From Zingiber officinale (lineage: Eukaryota; Streptophyta; Magnoliopsida; Zingiberales; Zingiberaceae): 64,000 bases of DNA. Positions 10,650-21,780 of this stretch are shown in pieces (position 1 is the first letter of the stretch; every line of letters begins with the position of its first letter). Position numbers and translations under genes: made by a program. Location: contig NC_056003.1 of the NCBI RefSeq assembly GCF_018446385.1, forward strand, positions 18,597,198 to 18,661,197. Direction: 5' to 3'. The notes under the pieces are model-generated. The model was not told the origin of the DNA and made no database searches. It saw only the letters and a program-made list of their open reading frames with translations.

Positions 10650-13328
10650 TGTTGGTTGCTACTCGAAAAACCTAATGGTTCCACTGTACAAAAATTTTGT
10701 ACAAAGGTCTGAACCTTTTCTTAGCTACCATGTGTTCTTTTAAATTAAACTTGGATCGCCTGCAGAACTTAACACGTTTGATCCAAAGTTTAATCTATTT
10801 GTTCTTTTAGGTTTAGACTCGGATCTCCTGCGGAACTTAACACGTTCGATCCAAATCACCAAAGTTATTAATTTCATTAAATATTAATTTCCAAAATTGA
10901 CTTCCAGTACTGACGTGGCGAGGCACATGGCCTTCTTGGATATGGGAACAACCACCACCGACTAGACAAAGCCTTTTAAGGAAAGTTAATATTTAATTTC
11001 CTTAAATAACTTTAGATCAACCGAAAAGAACAATCAAATCACAAGGAAAAGAAAAAATAAAAGAACACAACATCGAAAACAAATTCGAAATACTAGAATC
11101 GCATGCCTCTTGTATTTGGTATTATTTCCAAAAATAACTAGTATGATGCGGAAAAGAAAAATACTAGTTATACCTTTTAGAAAGACCTCTTGATCTTCTA
11201 CCGTATTCCTCTTCTAATCCCGGACGTTGTGTGGGCAACGATCTTCCGAGACGAGAACCACCAAGGCACCTTCTTCTTCTTTACAAGGTTCGGCCACCAC
11301 ATGACTCCAAGAAAGGATGAGGTTCGGCCACCACCACCAAGCTCCAAGGGATGCAAGAGCGAAGCCTCCTTTCTCTCCTTTTCTCCAAGCTAGATCCGGC
11401 CACCACAAGGACTCCAAGAGAACAAGATGGTTCGGCCACAAGAAGGAGAAGAGAGAAGAGGAAGAGGTCGGCCACCAAGGAAGAGAGGGAGGAAAAGAAT
11501 AATAGAGTTGTATTGCATAAAGCCTCCTCTACCCCCTCTTTTATAATCCTTGATCTTGGCAAATAAGGAAATTTAAATAAAAACTTCCTTAATTCTTTTG
11601 CCATGAAAAGGAAAAATTTATTTAATTAAAAATAATTTTTCTTTTCATTATAACATGGCCGGCCACTTATTCCCCAAATCAAGGAGAGTTTTAATTAAAC
11701 AAGAATTAAAACTTCCTAATTTGTTTCTGGAAATTTATAAAAATTTCTCCAATAATTTTATCCCTTCATGATTGGTTTATAAAAAGGGAATTTAATAAAT
11801 TAAAATCTTTCTTTTAAACATGTGGATAAAAAGAAAGTTATCTCTAAAAATTAAAATTTCTTTTAGTTTACAAATAAGGAAAGATATCAAATCTTTTCTT
11901 AATCTCTTGTAGAAACTTATAAAAGAGAATATTTAATTTTTAAACTCTCTTTTAAATCATGAACATGGTTAAAAAGGAAAGTTTTCTTAAAATTAAAAAT
12001 CCACCTTTTAATCAACAAATAAGGAAAAATTTTAAATTTTAAACTCTCTTTTAAACATGTAGATGATTTACAAATAAGGAAAGTTTTTACCAAAAATTAA
12101 AATCATCCTTTTAATCTACAAATAAGGAAAGAGATTAATATCTTCTCTTAATCTTTTGTAGAAAGCTATAAAAGGAAATTTTTAATTTTTAAACTCTCTT
12201 TTAAAATCATGATATCCACATAACAAATAGTTTTAATAAAAATCCTTTTTAATATTCTAGTGGCCTGCCACCTAAGCTTGGGACCCAAGATTTGGCCGGC
12301 CACCAACTTGGCTCATCCACTTGGTCTTGGCCGGCCCTAGCTTGGGTTCCAAGCTAGCTTGGCCGACCCCATTGGATGGGTAAGAATGTGGGTATGTGGT
12401 GGGTATAAATCTCTATATACAAGAGGCTACGGTAGGGACCGAGAGGAGGAATTGGTTTTGGTCTCCCGATAAAATTAAGCATCCCGTGTTCGCCCCGAAC
12501 ACACAACTTAATTTTATCAATAATAATTCATTCCACTAGAGAACTATTATTGAACTACCGCACCAATCCCAAATTACATTTTGGGCTCCTTCTTATTATG
12601 AGTGTGTTAGTCTCCCTGTGTTTAAGATGTCGAATGTCCACTAATTAAGTGAGTTACTGACAACTCATTTAATTAATATCTTAGTCCAAAAGTAGTACCA
12701 CTCAACCTTATCGTCATGTCGGACTAAGTTCACCTGCAGGGTTTAACATGACAATCCTTATGAGCTCCTCTTGGGGACATTCTCAACCTAGATTACTAGG
12801 ACACAGTTTCCTTCTATAATCAACAACACACACTATAAGTGATATCATTTCCCAACTTATCGGGCTTATTGATTTATCGAACTAAATCTCACCCATTGAT
12901 AAATTAAAGAAATAAATATCAAATATATGTGTTTGTTATTATATTAGGATTAAGAGCACACACTTCCATAATAACTGAGGTCTTTGTTCCTTTATAAAGT
13001 CAGTATAAAAGAAACGACCTCTAATGGTCCTACTCAATATACTCTAAGTGTACTAGTGTAATTATATAGTTAAGATAAACTAATACCTAATTACACTACG
13101 ACCTTCCAATGGTTTGTTCCTTTCCATTTTGGTCGTGAGCTACTGTTTAAAATTTATAAGGTACTGATAACATGATCCTCTGTGTGTGACACCACACACC
13201 ATGTTTTCTGCAATATAAATTAATTGAACAACTACATTTATCATAAATATAGACATTTGACCAATGTGATTCTTATTTCTAGATAAATGTTTATACCAAA
13301 AGCTAGACTTTTAGTATACATCCTAACA
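10650..13328 (-). repeat. 5' LTR of copia element A
   Basis: Same length (2679 bp) as the left copy. Differences are single substitutions, clustered in the first 430 bp of the plus strand (about 11) with about 10 more over the rest. Being the promoter-bearing copy in the element's orientation, it adjoins the primer binding site. Confidence 0.93.
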
Positions 13329-13509
13329 GTTCCAAAACAATTCTCAATGGTAGCAACCATTGAAAATTGTTTTGAAATTCTCAAGCATCTACGGGATAAT
13401 AATCAATTACGGGATAGTGATCAATTACGATATATTTTAAGGGTATTTTTTTCATTGGGATGATACATTTAGAACGTTGATTAATGGGTGATGAGATACT
13501 TATAACTCT

Positions 13510-14032
13510 TGTTGGATATATGTGAATGGAAAAGATGTGGAAGAAGGAAGAAACTCTATTATGAATGAGATTTTAGTACACATTGGGAGTTTTAAGGTAT
13601 TTTAGTTTGTTTATATTGATTCACATACTTTGATGATGTGAACAAATGTATAGGGAGAGGTTCTCTTTTACGTGTGGGTGTGCAGGGGGTACAAATCCAA
13701 GACCCGGATTGTACTAAACCAAGTTGACTCGTGTGTGAGCATGACCTGCGCGCGCCGAATGTCGGACCGGTCGGGGTAAAATTTGCTGGTTGCAGCGCCC
13801 ACCCGACCGGCCTCTCGCTCGGCCTATCTGCTCGGTCGACCAATCTACTTCTTGCCCGCTCGGACTCGGAGCTTGGTTTGCACTCAGCAATTAGCAAAAA
13901 ATCAATTCTTGCTGGCAGCCTGAGATTATCTGCTCATGTCATCTCTCCAAATAAGTTGAATTTAATTTCGTGTGATTTAAATTTGACAAAGTCCCAAATA
14001 TCTTTGGCAAATTGTTATTTTTTTATCCAACA
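13510..14032 (+). repeat. Possible 5' LTR of copia element B
   Basis: The interval begins TGTTGGAT and ends ATCCAACA, a perfect 8-base terminal inverted repeat of LTR type. It sits about 70 bp before the gag start. No second copy exists in the window, and no clear initiator-Met primer binding site follows it, so the assignment rests on termini and position only. The overlapping ORFs 13592-13897 (minus) and 13731-14039 (plus) lack domains. Confidence 0.45.
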
Positions 14033-14104
14033 ATCTTGAAACAAATTCAGTTCTATTGAGATGACCATAGAATAAAATGTTGAGGTGTAATAGACTCAAC
14101 ACAT

Positions 14105-14975
14105 GAAGGCTCCCTCCGCCCTGATTGAAACTGTATCAATCAATCACAGGGAAAATCTAGAGAAGTTCAGTGGACTGAACTTCTAGAGGTGCTAGTAGAA
14201 GATGCTTTTCTACTTGACAACGCTCAATCTGGCTCGATTCTTGACCGAGAACCCTCCCAAGCGTGTTGAGGATGATGATGCATAGACCATCAGTGCAGTG
14301 GAGGCATGAACTCATTCTGAGTTCCTTTGCCGAAACTACATCCTCAACTGTCTTGCCGACTCACTGTGCGCTGTGTATATCATGAAGAGAATGGCTAAGG
14401 AACTGTGGGAATCTACAAGACGGAGAATGCAGGGGCCAAGAAATTCATATTAGCCGATTCCTGGACTATAAGATGGTTGACTCCAAGATGGTGATCAGCC
14501 AAGTCTAGTAGCTTCAGGTGATCTTGCATGAGATCCACTAAGAATGGATGGTTTTGATTGAAACATTTCAGGTGGCTGCTATCATTGAGAAGCTACCCCT
14601 CGGCTGGAAGAACTTCAAGAACTACCTGAAGTATAAGCGAAAGGAGATGAATGTGGAGGAACTCATTGTTAGACTTCACATCGAAGAAGACAACAAGAGT
14701 TCAAAGAGAAAGTTGTTCTCTCAGGCTACTGTGAAAGCCAAGGTGATCGAGCATGGTTAAAAATCAAAACGAAAGAACGTAAGTCTTCTAAGATGGGACC
14801 TTGAGGAGGCATCAGGAAAAAGAAATTCTCTAGGAAGTGTTTCAACTATGACCGAGTCAATCACAAATCTTCGGAATGCAAAAAGTCAAAGAAAAAGCAA
14901 CAAGCCAACCTGAACGAGGGACTAGAAATGGATGACCTCTGTGCAGTGGTCTCAAAATTGAACCTGATTGGTTCA
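14105..14975 (+). pseudogene. Broken gag of copia element B
   Basis: The start resembles copia gag, with an EKFSGLNF motif near 14160 immediately followed by a stop. The longest open part (14548-14760, 70 codons) contains AAIIEKLPLGWKNFKNYLK and VEELIVRLHIEEDNK, typical of the UBN2-type copia gag domain that forms the capsid-like particle. The zinc knuckle near 14832-14880 reads CFNYDRVNHKSSEC: its second cysteine is Tyr. Several stops and at least one frameshift separate the pieces, so no full product is possible. Confidence 0.8.
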
Positions 14976-14979
14976 AACC

Positions 14980-17900
14980 CGTGGTAATAGTGGATGGATA
15001 CTATAGCCACCAGACATGTGTGCTGCAATAAGGAGCTGCTCCACAACTTCGAAGAAGTCAATGGAGATAAACTATTCATGGAGAACTCAGCAACCTTGAA
15101 CATCATAAGCCAAGGAAAAGTTTTGCTGAAGATGACCTTGGGTAAGGACCTTACTTTGAACAATGTGTTGTATGTTTCGGAGATTTGGAAGAATTTAGTG
15201 TCCGGATCACTGTTAAGCAAGCATGACTTTCGCATTATTTTTGAGTCAAACAAGTTGTACTATCTAAGAATGGAATGTTTGTTAGAAGAGGTTATGTATC
15301 TGATGAGCTGTTTAAGCTCAATATAATAGCCATTAGGCCTAATATAAATAAAAATGAAAGTTTTTCTATTTATATGTTTGAGTCTTCATATTTGTGGCAT
15401 GGTAGACTAGGATATATTACCTACAATGTGTTGCGTAGATTAATAAATATGCAAAGTATACCTGCATTCTATCTTGACCCGAAACACAAGTGTGAGATTT
15501 GTGTTGAAGCAAAAATGATACGGTCATCCTTTCAACATATTGAAAGAGGCAACGAACCAGTCGAGCTAGTTCACATTGATGTGTGCGATCTCAAAGGTAC
15601 ACCAACACGTGGTGGGAATAAATATTTCATCACTTTTGTAGATGATAACATAAAATAGTATTATGTGCGTCTTCTCAAAAGTAAGGATAAAGGTATAGAG
15701 AAATTTGCACTTTATAAGAATGAGATTGAAAACCAACTTAATAGAAAGATTAAGGTGGTTCGAAGTGATCAAGGTGGTGAATATGTATCACCATTCACTG
15801 AGTTGTGTGTTGAACATGGGATCAATCATGAAATAACAGCTTCTTATACTCCTCAGCAAAATGAAGTTATTGAGTGAAAGAATCAAACTCTAAAGGAGAT
15901 GATAAATGCTCTTCTATTGAGCTTTAGAGTGTCATCGTTCATATGGGGGGAAGCTATGTTAACAGCTAATTACCTTTTAAATAAGGTGCCCTGAAAGAAA
16001 ATAAATAAGAGTCCTTATGAGTTATGGAATGGAAGATAATCGTCTTACAAATATTTACAAATATTGGGTGTCTTGCCAAAGTGCTGGTACCTGATCCGAA
16101 AAATATTAAGATAGGACCAAAGACTGTTGATTACATATTTATTGGATATGCATAGGACAACAGTGCATATCAGTTTTTTGTTTATAAATCACAAATATCG
16201 GAAATATACAAGAACTCGATAATAGAATCGAGAAATGCCTCGTTCTTCGAGTATGTGTTTCCATATAAGACCCAAGAGGATGCTTGCTCCTGAAAACGGG
16301 CACATGAAACACAAGGCGAAGAAGATGATGATGAATCAATTGAGGTTAAGCTTAGAAGGAGCAAAACATCTCGGGTAGAAAAATCCTACGAATCATATTT
16401 TATCACTTTTATATTAGAAAGTGAGACTCAAAGTTACTCAGAAACTGTAACATCTTCTGATGGACCCACTGGAGAGAGGTAATTGCATCTGAGATAGACT
16501 CTATCTTATAAAATCACACTTGGGAACTTGTGGATCTTCCTCCTGGAAGTAAACCACTAGGTTGCAAGTGGATCTTCAAGAAGAAAATAAAGTCAGATGA
16601 TACAATTGATAAATATAAGGCTAGATTGGTAATCAAAGGATACCAACAACAAAAATGTCTCAATTACTTTGATACGTATTCTCCGGTGTCGAGAATAACT
16701 TCCATTAGAGTATTGTTAGTTATTGCCACTCTATAGAATCTCGAAATATATCAGATGGATATAAAGACAGTCTTTCTAAATGGAGATTTAGAAGAGAAAA
16801 TCTACATAGAGCATCCGGAAGGATTTTCTGTGCTAGGATAGAAAAACAAGGTTTGTAGATTGGTGGTGAAGTTATTATATAGCTTGAAACAAGCATCAAA
16901 GCAGTGACATGAAAAATTTGATAATGCCATGAAGAAATATGGATTCAAGATTAATGAATATAATAAATGTGTCTACATGAAAGTCACAGAGAATGACTAC
17001 GTCATTTGTGCCTATATGTAGATGACATACTAATCATTGGGAGAAATGATAAGATAATCAAATCCACTAAAGATATGTTGAACTCAAGATTTGACATGAA
17101 AGACATGAGCCTAGTTAATGTGATTATAGGAATCAAAATTCTTAGAACAACAGAAGGACTTGGTCTTAGTCAGTTTCATTATGTAGACAAGATTCTTGAT
17201 AAATTCACCAAGGATGATATTGCGTTGGCATGAACACCGATAGATACGAGTCAGCATCTATCAAAAAATTGAGGTGAAAGCATCTCTCAGATAGAGTACT
17301 CTCTGTTGGAGCAATCTAGGTGCCCTAGATTTTGATGTTTGGGCAAAGGTTTAAGTTAGGTTTATTGTTGTATTTGATATGCATTGTGAGTGTGCAGGAT
17401 ACAGGTACAACAAGGAAAATCCAAGTGTGATCTTGGTAAAGGAGGAAAGTCCAAGGATGAGTCTTGGTGATGTATGTCCAAGCATGTAGTCTTGGCAACA
17501 TAAGTCCAAGTGTGACTTGGCAATGGATGAAGTCTCTGAAGTGAGGAGCCTCTTGGAAAAGGAAGTCCTGACAATATGGACAAGGCCGAAGGAAGCTCTA
17601 GAAGGCAAGACGTGAAGGATGGGGAGACATCCGAGGGACGCGAGGCTGATGGAGGAGGCTAGAAGGCTAGGTCTAGGTTGGTCAGGCGAGGACGAGTACT
17701 GAGTGATTGTACTCAGGGCAAAATCCTATGCGGTTAGGATTCACTGTAGCGACACTGTAGCAGTACTATAGAGTCATTACAGTAGTACTGTTGTGACACT
17801 GTAGCAGCATTGTATCAGTCGACTGATTACTGTAGTAGTCGACTAGTACACTGTAGCAGTCGACTGATCGCCGACCGTTGGGTAACGGTCGACTTTACTT

Positions 17901-18768
17901 AAAGGACCAGTCGACTGGTACATACACCAATTGACTGGTAGCAGGAAAATAACTTAGTGTTTTCCTTTCGAGCTCTATTTAATAGAGCTTGGGGTGCTTG
18001 AGCATGGTTGACGAAATAGAGGTGGGTAACCCCTATTAGTAGTCTTCCAAAGCCTCCAAGCTGTTCTTGTGATCTAAGAGTGTTTGGATCAAGGTTGTGG
18101 TGAGGTTTCTCCACCGAGAAGGAGGTCTGAACTAGCCAGAGGTTTCTGGGGAGTCATCCACCGACTGATTGAGATCGTCCACCTTATGGTCAGCCGTGGA
18201 GTATGAGCCCTAATCTCCGAACCACATAAATGCCTTGTGTTATAGTTTGTTTTGGCTTTTATCTTTCCTTATTGTTTATAAGGTTTAGCCTTCTTCTTGT
18301 TAGTTTGTATTTTGTTTTCTGCTATGTACTAACAAGTGTAGGAAGTGACGATTTAGGTGAGACGTTATTCACCCCCCCCTCTAGCGAACGTCAAGGTCCC
18401 AACACTTTCAAGTGATTAGAAGTCTGATGTACCTGATGAGTTGTATACGACCAGACTTGGCCTACGCAATAAGTAAACTGAGTAGATACACGAGTAATCC
18501 AGATGTTGAGTACTGGAAAGGGATAATAAGAGTACTAAGGTACTTGAGGTATACTCATGAATATGGACTACATTATATGAGATATCCTACTGTGATCGAA
18601 GGATACAACGATATGAGTTGGATATCTGATATAAAAGATTCTAAATCTACGAGTGGATATGTATTCACTCTTGAAGGTGCAACTATATCTTGAAAATCTT
18701 CTAAGTAAACGGTAATAACTAGATTAATGATGGAATATGAGTTTGTAGCTCTTGATAAATGTGGTAAA
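14980..18768 (+). pseudogene. Broken pol of copia element B (protease, integrase, RT, RNase H)
   Basis: The domains follow in copia order. Protease near 14985-15020 has DTIATRH where DSGATRH is usual. GAG-pre-integrase and the integrase zinc region lie at 15275-15658 (LWHGRLGYIT, CEICVEAKM). Part of the integrase core is at 15665-15877 (DQGGEY, TPQQNEV). Reverse transcriptase is at 16530-16736 (KARLVIKGY) and 17006-17233 (YVDDILI, after a one-base shift). The RT tail and RNase H at 18412-18693 ([27 protein letters not shown]) continue after the solo LTR at 17304-18404. Stops and frameshifts separate nearly every domain. It is a fossil of a replication polyprotein. Confidence 0.85.
17304..18404 (+). 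mobile_element. Solo LTR C of a Sirevirus-type copia element
   Basis: A 1101-bp TGTTGG...CCCAACA unit inserted in the RT/RNase H part of element B. Flanks are CTCTC (17299-17303) and CTTTC (18405-18409), a 5-bp duplication with one mismatch. The 3' end has the ttattcacccccccctctag motif, as in the Sirevirus LTRs at 20030-20062 and 29310-29349. There is no internal domain. Five GTCGAC palindromes crowd into 17817-17915. The ORF 18230-18415 is not coding. Confidence 0.85.
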
Positions 18769-20062
18769 TGTTGGTGCAATCATGCCCTGGAAGTTTCAAT
18801 GTGTTGATAATTATTTAAGTTTAGATTAATACGTTGGATCGAACATACAGTGTGAGTTTGCAGGAGAAGTTCTTGCAGGTCGGAAGATTGGATGCAAGGC
18901 AAGAGAAGTCCAAGAAGGTCGAGGACCGGATTCTTGGCAGAAGAATCCTTGCAGGTCAGAAGACCGGATGCAAGGCAAGAGAAGTCCAAGAAGGTTGAGG
19001 ACCGGATTCTTGGCAAAAGAAGTTCCTCCAGGTCATAAAGCTGGATGCATGATCCCTCACGTATCAGAAATCGATTGGAAAATCGATTTAGACACAACTG
19101 TGAGGCAGAATGCATCTGGATCAATCAGTCGATCGATTGGAAGGAAGGCAATCGATCGACCGATCGATTGGGAAGGCTCTGCGCGAAGCACAGAGTGCTT
19201 CTGGATTGATCAGCTGATCGATTGGGGCAATCCAATCGATCAAGCGATCGATCCAGGAAGCTTCTGTGCGAAGCACAGAATGCTTCTTGATCGATCAGCC
19301 GATCGATTGGGGCAATCCAATCGATCGAGTGATCGATCCAGGAAGCCTCTGTGCGTAGCACAGATTTCCCTTGGATCGATCGGGCGATCGATCCACAGAG
19401 CTGCGATCTCACGAGCAGTGGTCCGAATCGATTCAAGAATTGCACCGATCGATTCAAACTCAAGTGAAGCAATCTAAGCCGTTGATCGTGACGCGATGGT
19501 TTCCAACGAATACTTATGAATCGATTCAAATATGACTCCGATCGATTCACGGCGACGGCTACGTGAGAAACGGCTAGTTTTCTCAATGTTTAAAGGCATG
19601 AAAGAAAAAGGAAAGAGATAAGAAAACAAAGAAATATTGTTCCATTGCTCTCCAAGGTCTCAACTCTCTCAAGTGCTGAAGATCTTCAAAAGGTTCTCAA
19701 ATTCAGAATCTCCCTCTCGCTACTTTCTCAAATCTCACGCAGCGAAGAAGAAGCCTTTCTAAAGTCTGTAATATTTCTTTTCTTCTTCATTGTGGTGAGT
19801 GTGATTCTTTACTTTGGAGAGGGAGGGTTGTAACTGTGTAAGGTTTCTCCACCTTCGGTGTGATTCCGAGAAGGAGAGTTTTTGATAGTGGAAGAGTGTG
19901 AGTGGTGTGGATCCTTGGACTAGTCACCTCCTTGGGGAGGTGGATACCAAGTAAATATTCGAGTTATCATTGCCTTCGAGTTTCCGCTGCGCAAAATCAA
20001 GTTGATCAAGAAAACGAAGTGAGTCATTCACCCCCCCCCCTCTAGCTCAACCGATCCTAACA
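18769..20062 (+). repeat. 5' LTR of Sirevirus D with internal 85-bp repeats
   Basis: A 1294-bp LTR, TGTTGG...TAACA. It contains three tandem, partly degenerate units of 85 bp from about 19176, each with the palindromic strings atcgatcagccgatcgat and caatcgatcgagcgatcgat. A poly-C tract precedes the end. The ORFs 18968-19477 (plus) and 19125-19586 (minus) arise from this repeat and are not genes. Confidence 0.93.
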
Positions 20063-20064
20063 AG

Positions 20065-20076
20065 TGGTATTAGAGC
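20065..20076 (+). other. Primer binding site of Sirevirus D
   Basis: TGGTATTAGAGC begins two bases after the 5' LTR. It differs by one base from the initiator-Met tRNA complement TGGTATCAGAGC. Confidence 0.85.
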
Positions 20077-20132
20077 ATTGGTTTGCTTTTGAGGATTCAT
20101 CACCAAGAAAGCACAAGTTAAAGAGCTACAAG

Positions 20133-21780
20133 ATGTCTTTGAAGGAGGGGCATAGTACTTCACGACCACCATTCTATGAAGGCAGTAATTTCGCGTATTG
20201 GAAGAGCCGCATGGAACACTATCTTATGACTGAGATTGACATGTGGTTCTCAATCACGAATGGATTCACGGCGCCAACCGAAAATGGAAGAATGCTTGAA
20301 TCATCAAGGTGGGCTGTTGAACAAAAAATGAAGGCTCAAGCAAATGCAAAGGCGATTGTGACTCTTCAATGTGGATTAAGCTCGGAACAACTCAACAAGG
20401 TTGGACCTTTCAAGAGTGCCAAGGATTTATGGGACAAGCTCATTGAGCTAAATGAAGGCACCAAGGATTCAAGAATTGCAAAGAGAGATCTCTTGATAAA
20501 CCAACTCCAAAATTTCACAATGAAGGAGGGAGAAAGGGTAAGTTCACTACATGGGAGGTTCAAGGAACTCCTAAATGGTCTTCATTCAGTTGGAGAGAGT
20601 GTAGAGAACCGAGACCTCATAAGGTATGCTTTAAAATCCTTCCCAAGAAACTCATTATGATCATCCATGGTGGATGCCTATAAGGTATCAAGGGATTTGT
20701 CAATAGTAAAGTTGGATGAATTATTTTGTGAACTTGAATTACATGAGCAAGCTAACACAAGCCACAAAGAGAAAGGTATAGCTTTGGTTGCAGGTGAAAA
20801 GAGCAAAAAGAAGCACAAGGAAAAGAAAAAGGAGAAGAAGGAGTCATCTTCCGAATCTGAACAAAATAGTGATAGTGATAGTGATAGTGATGAAGAGCTA
20901 TCATCTAGTGAAATGACAAACTTTGTTCAAAGAATGATGAGACATTCAAGGAAGTTTGACAAAAAGGATGCCAAGAAGATTTTCAATGATGAAAAGAGAA
21001 AAGGTAAATCTCTTGTGGATTCTAAGTCTAAGACTGATGTTATTTGCTATGAATGCAAGAAAAAGGGGCACTACAAAACGGAGTGTCCAAAGTTGAAGAA
21101 GCAAGAGGAAAAGATCAAGAAAAAAAAAGAAGACTTTGAAAGCCACATGGGATGACTCATCGTCAAGCTCATCGGAAGAAGATGAAAGGAAGAGCTCAAA
21201 GCACATGGCTCTCATGGCCTTAAGCCATGTTGAAGATAGTTAAGATGAAGATAGTCATGGAGAGGATGTGGAGTCTTCAAGTGAGTCATCATCTAGTGAT
21301 GACGAGGTAATTTCTCCCAAGCTTGATAAGATGTATGCCACCATTGCATGCTTAACCAACGCACTAGCTAAATCAAAAGGGAAGGTTAAGAAATTGCAAA
21401 ATGACTTGAAATCACTTTAAAATGAAATTGTGTCATGTGAAACTTGCATGCTTCATGAAAATGACAAAAATCATTTTGATGATCTTAAAAAGGAAAATGT
21501 ATCGTTGAAATTACAAGTTGATGATCTTAGATGTGCTCTAGAAAAATTTACTTCAAGCTCAAAGTATTTAGACATGATTCTAGGAGCTCAAAGGGGTGTG
21601 TACAACAAAGCGGGACTAGGTTTTAAATCACAAGATAAGGAAGTTAAATTCATGTCTCTAATTAGTAGAAATCATGCTTCAAGAGTTAAGTTTGTTCAAG
21701 CTTGGGTACCCAAGCAATTTGTTATTGATGCTACCGGACCCAAGGTTTGGGTACCAAAACATTTGGTTTATCGTGTTTAA
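20133..21780 (+). pseudogene. Sirevirus D gag, near-complete but interrupted
   Basis: The start ATG at 20133 follows the primer binding site by about 55 bp. Residues from RPPFYEGSNFAYWKSRM onward match the copia gag N-domain. A UBN2-type region follows to 20660, where a TGA interrupts. The next open part (20667-21155) has a Lys/Ser/Asp-rich linker and an intact zinc knuckle CYECKKKGHYKTEC near 21046-21090, which would bind RNA in the particle. A frameshift lies in an A-run near 21125. A coiled-coil-like C-terminal part (21430-21780) follows two more stops (about 21241 and 21418). The long gag with a C-terminal extension fits Sireviruses. Confidence 0.88.

Larger units (their letters stand above)
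3318..13328 (-). mobile_element. Full-length Ty1/copia LTR retrotransposon A, non-autonomous
   Basis: Two direct repeats of exactly 2679 bp (3318-5996 and 10650-13328) start TGTTGG and end TAACA on the plus strand. The flanks are GTTCC (3313-3317) and GTTCC (13329-13333), a perfect 5-bp target duplication. The primer binding site (complement of initiator Met tRNA) adjoins the right LTR and the polypurine tract adjoins the left LTR, so the element is transcribed on the minus strand. The interior (5997-10649) shows copia pol remnants but no intact ORF and no recognisable gag. About 20 substitutions between the LTRs were counted by eye (roughly 99% identity), so insertion is recent. A related solo LTR lies at 34393-36801 in the opposite orientation. 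Confidence 0.93.

Noticed and set aside
19125-19586. 153-codon minus and 169-codon plus ORFs in the Sirevirus LTR
   Set aside because: Opposite-strand readings of the same 85-bp palindromic repeats; similar pairs recur in the 3' LTR.
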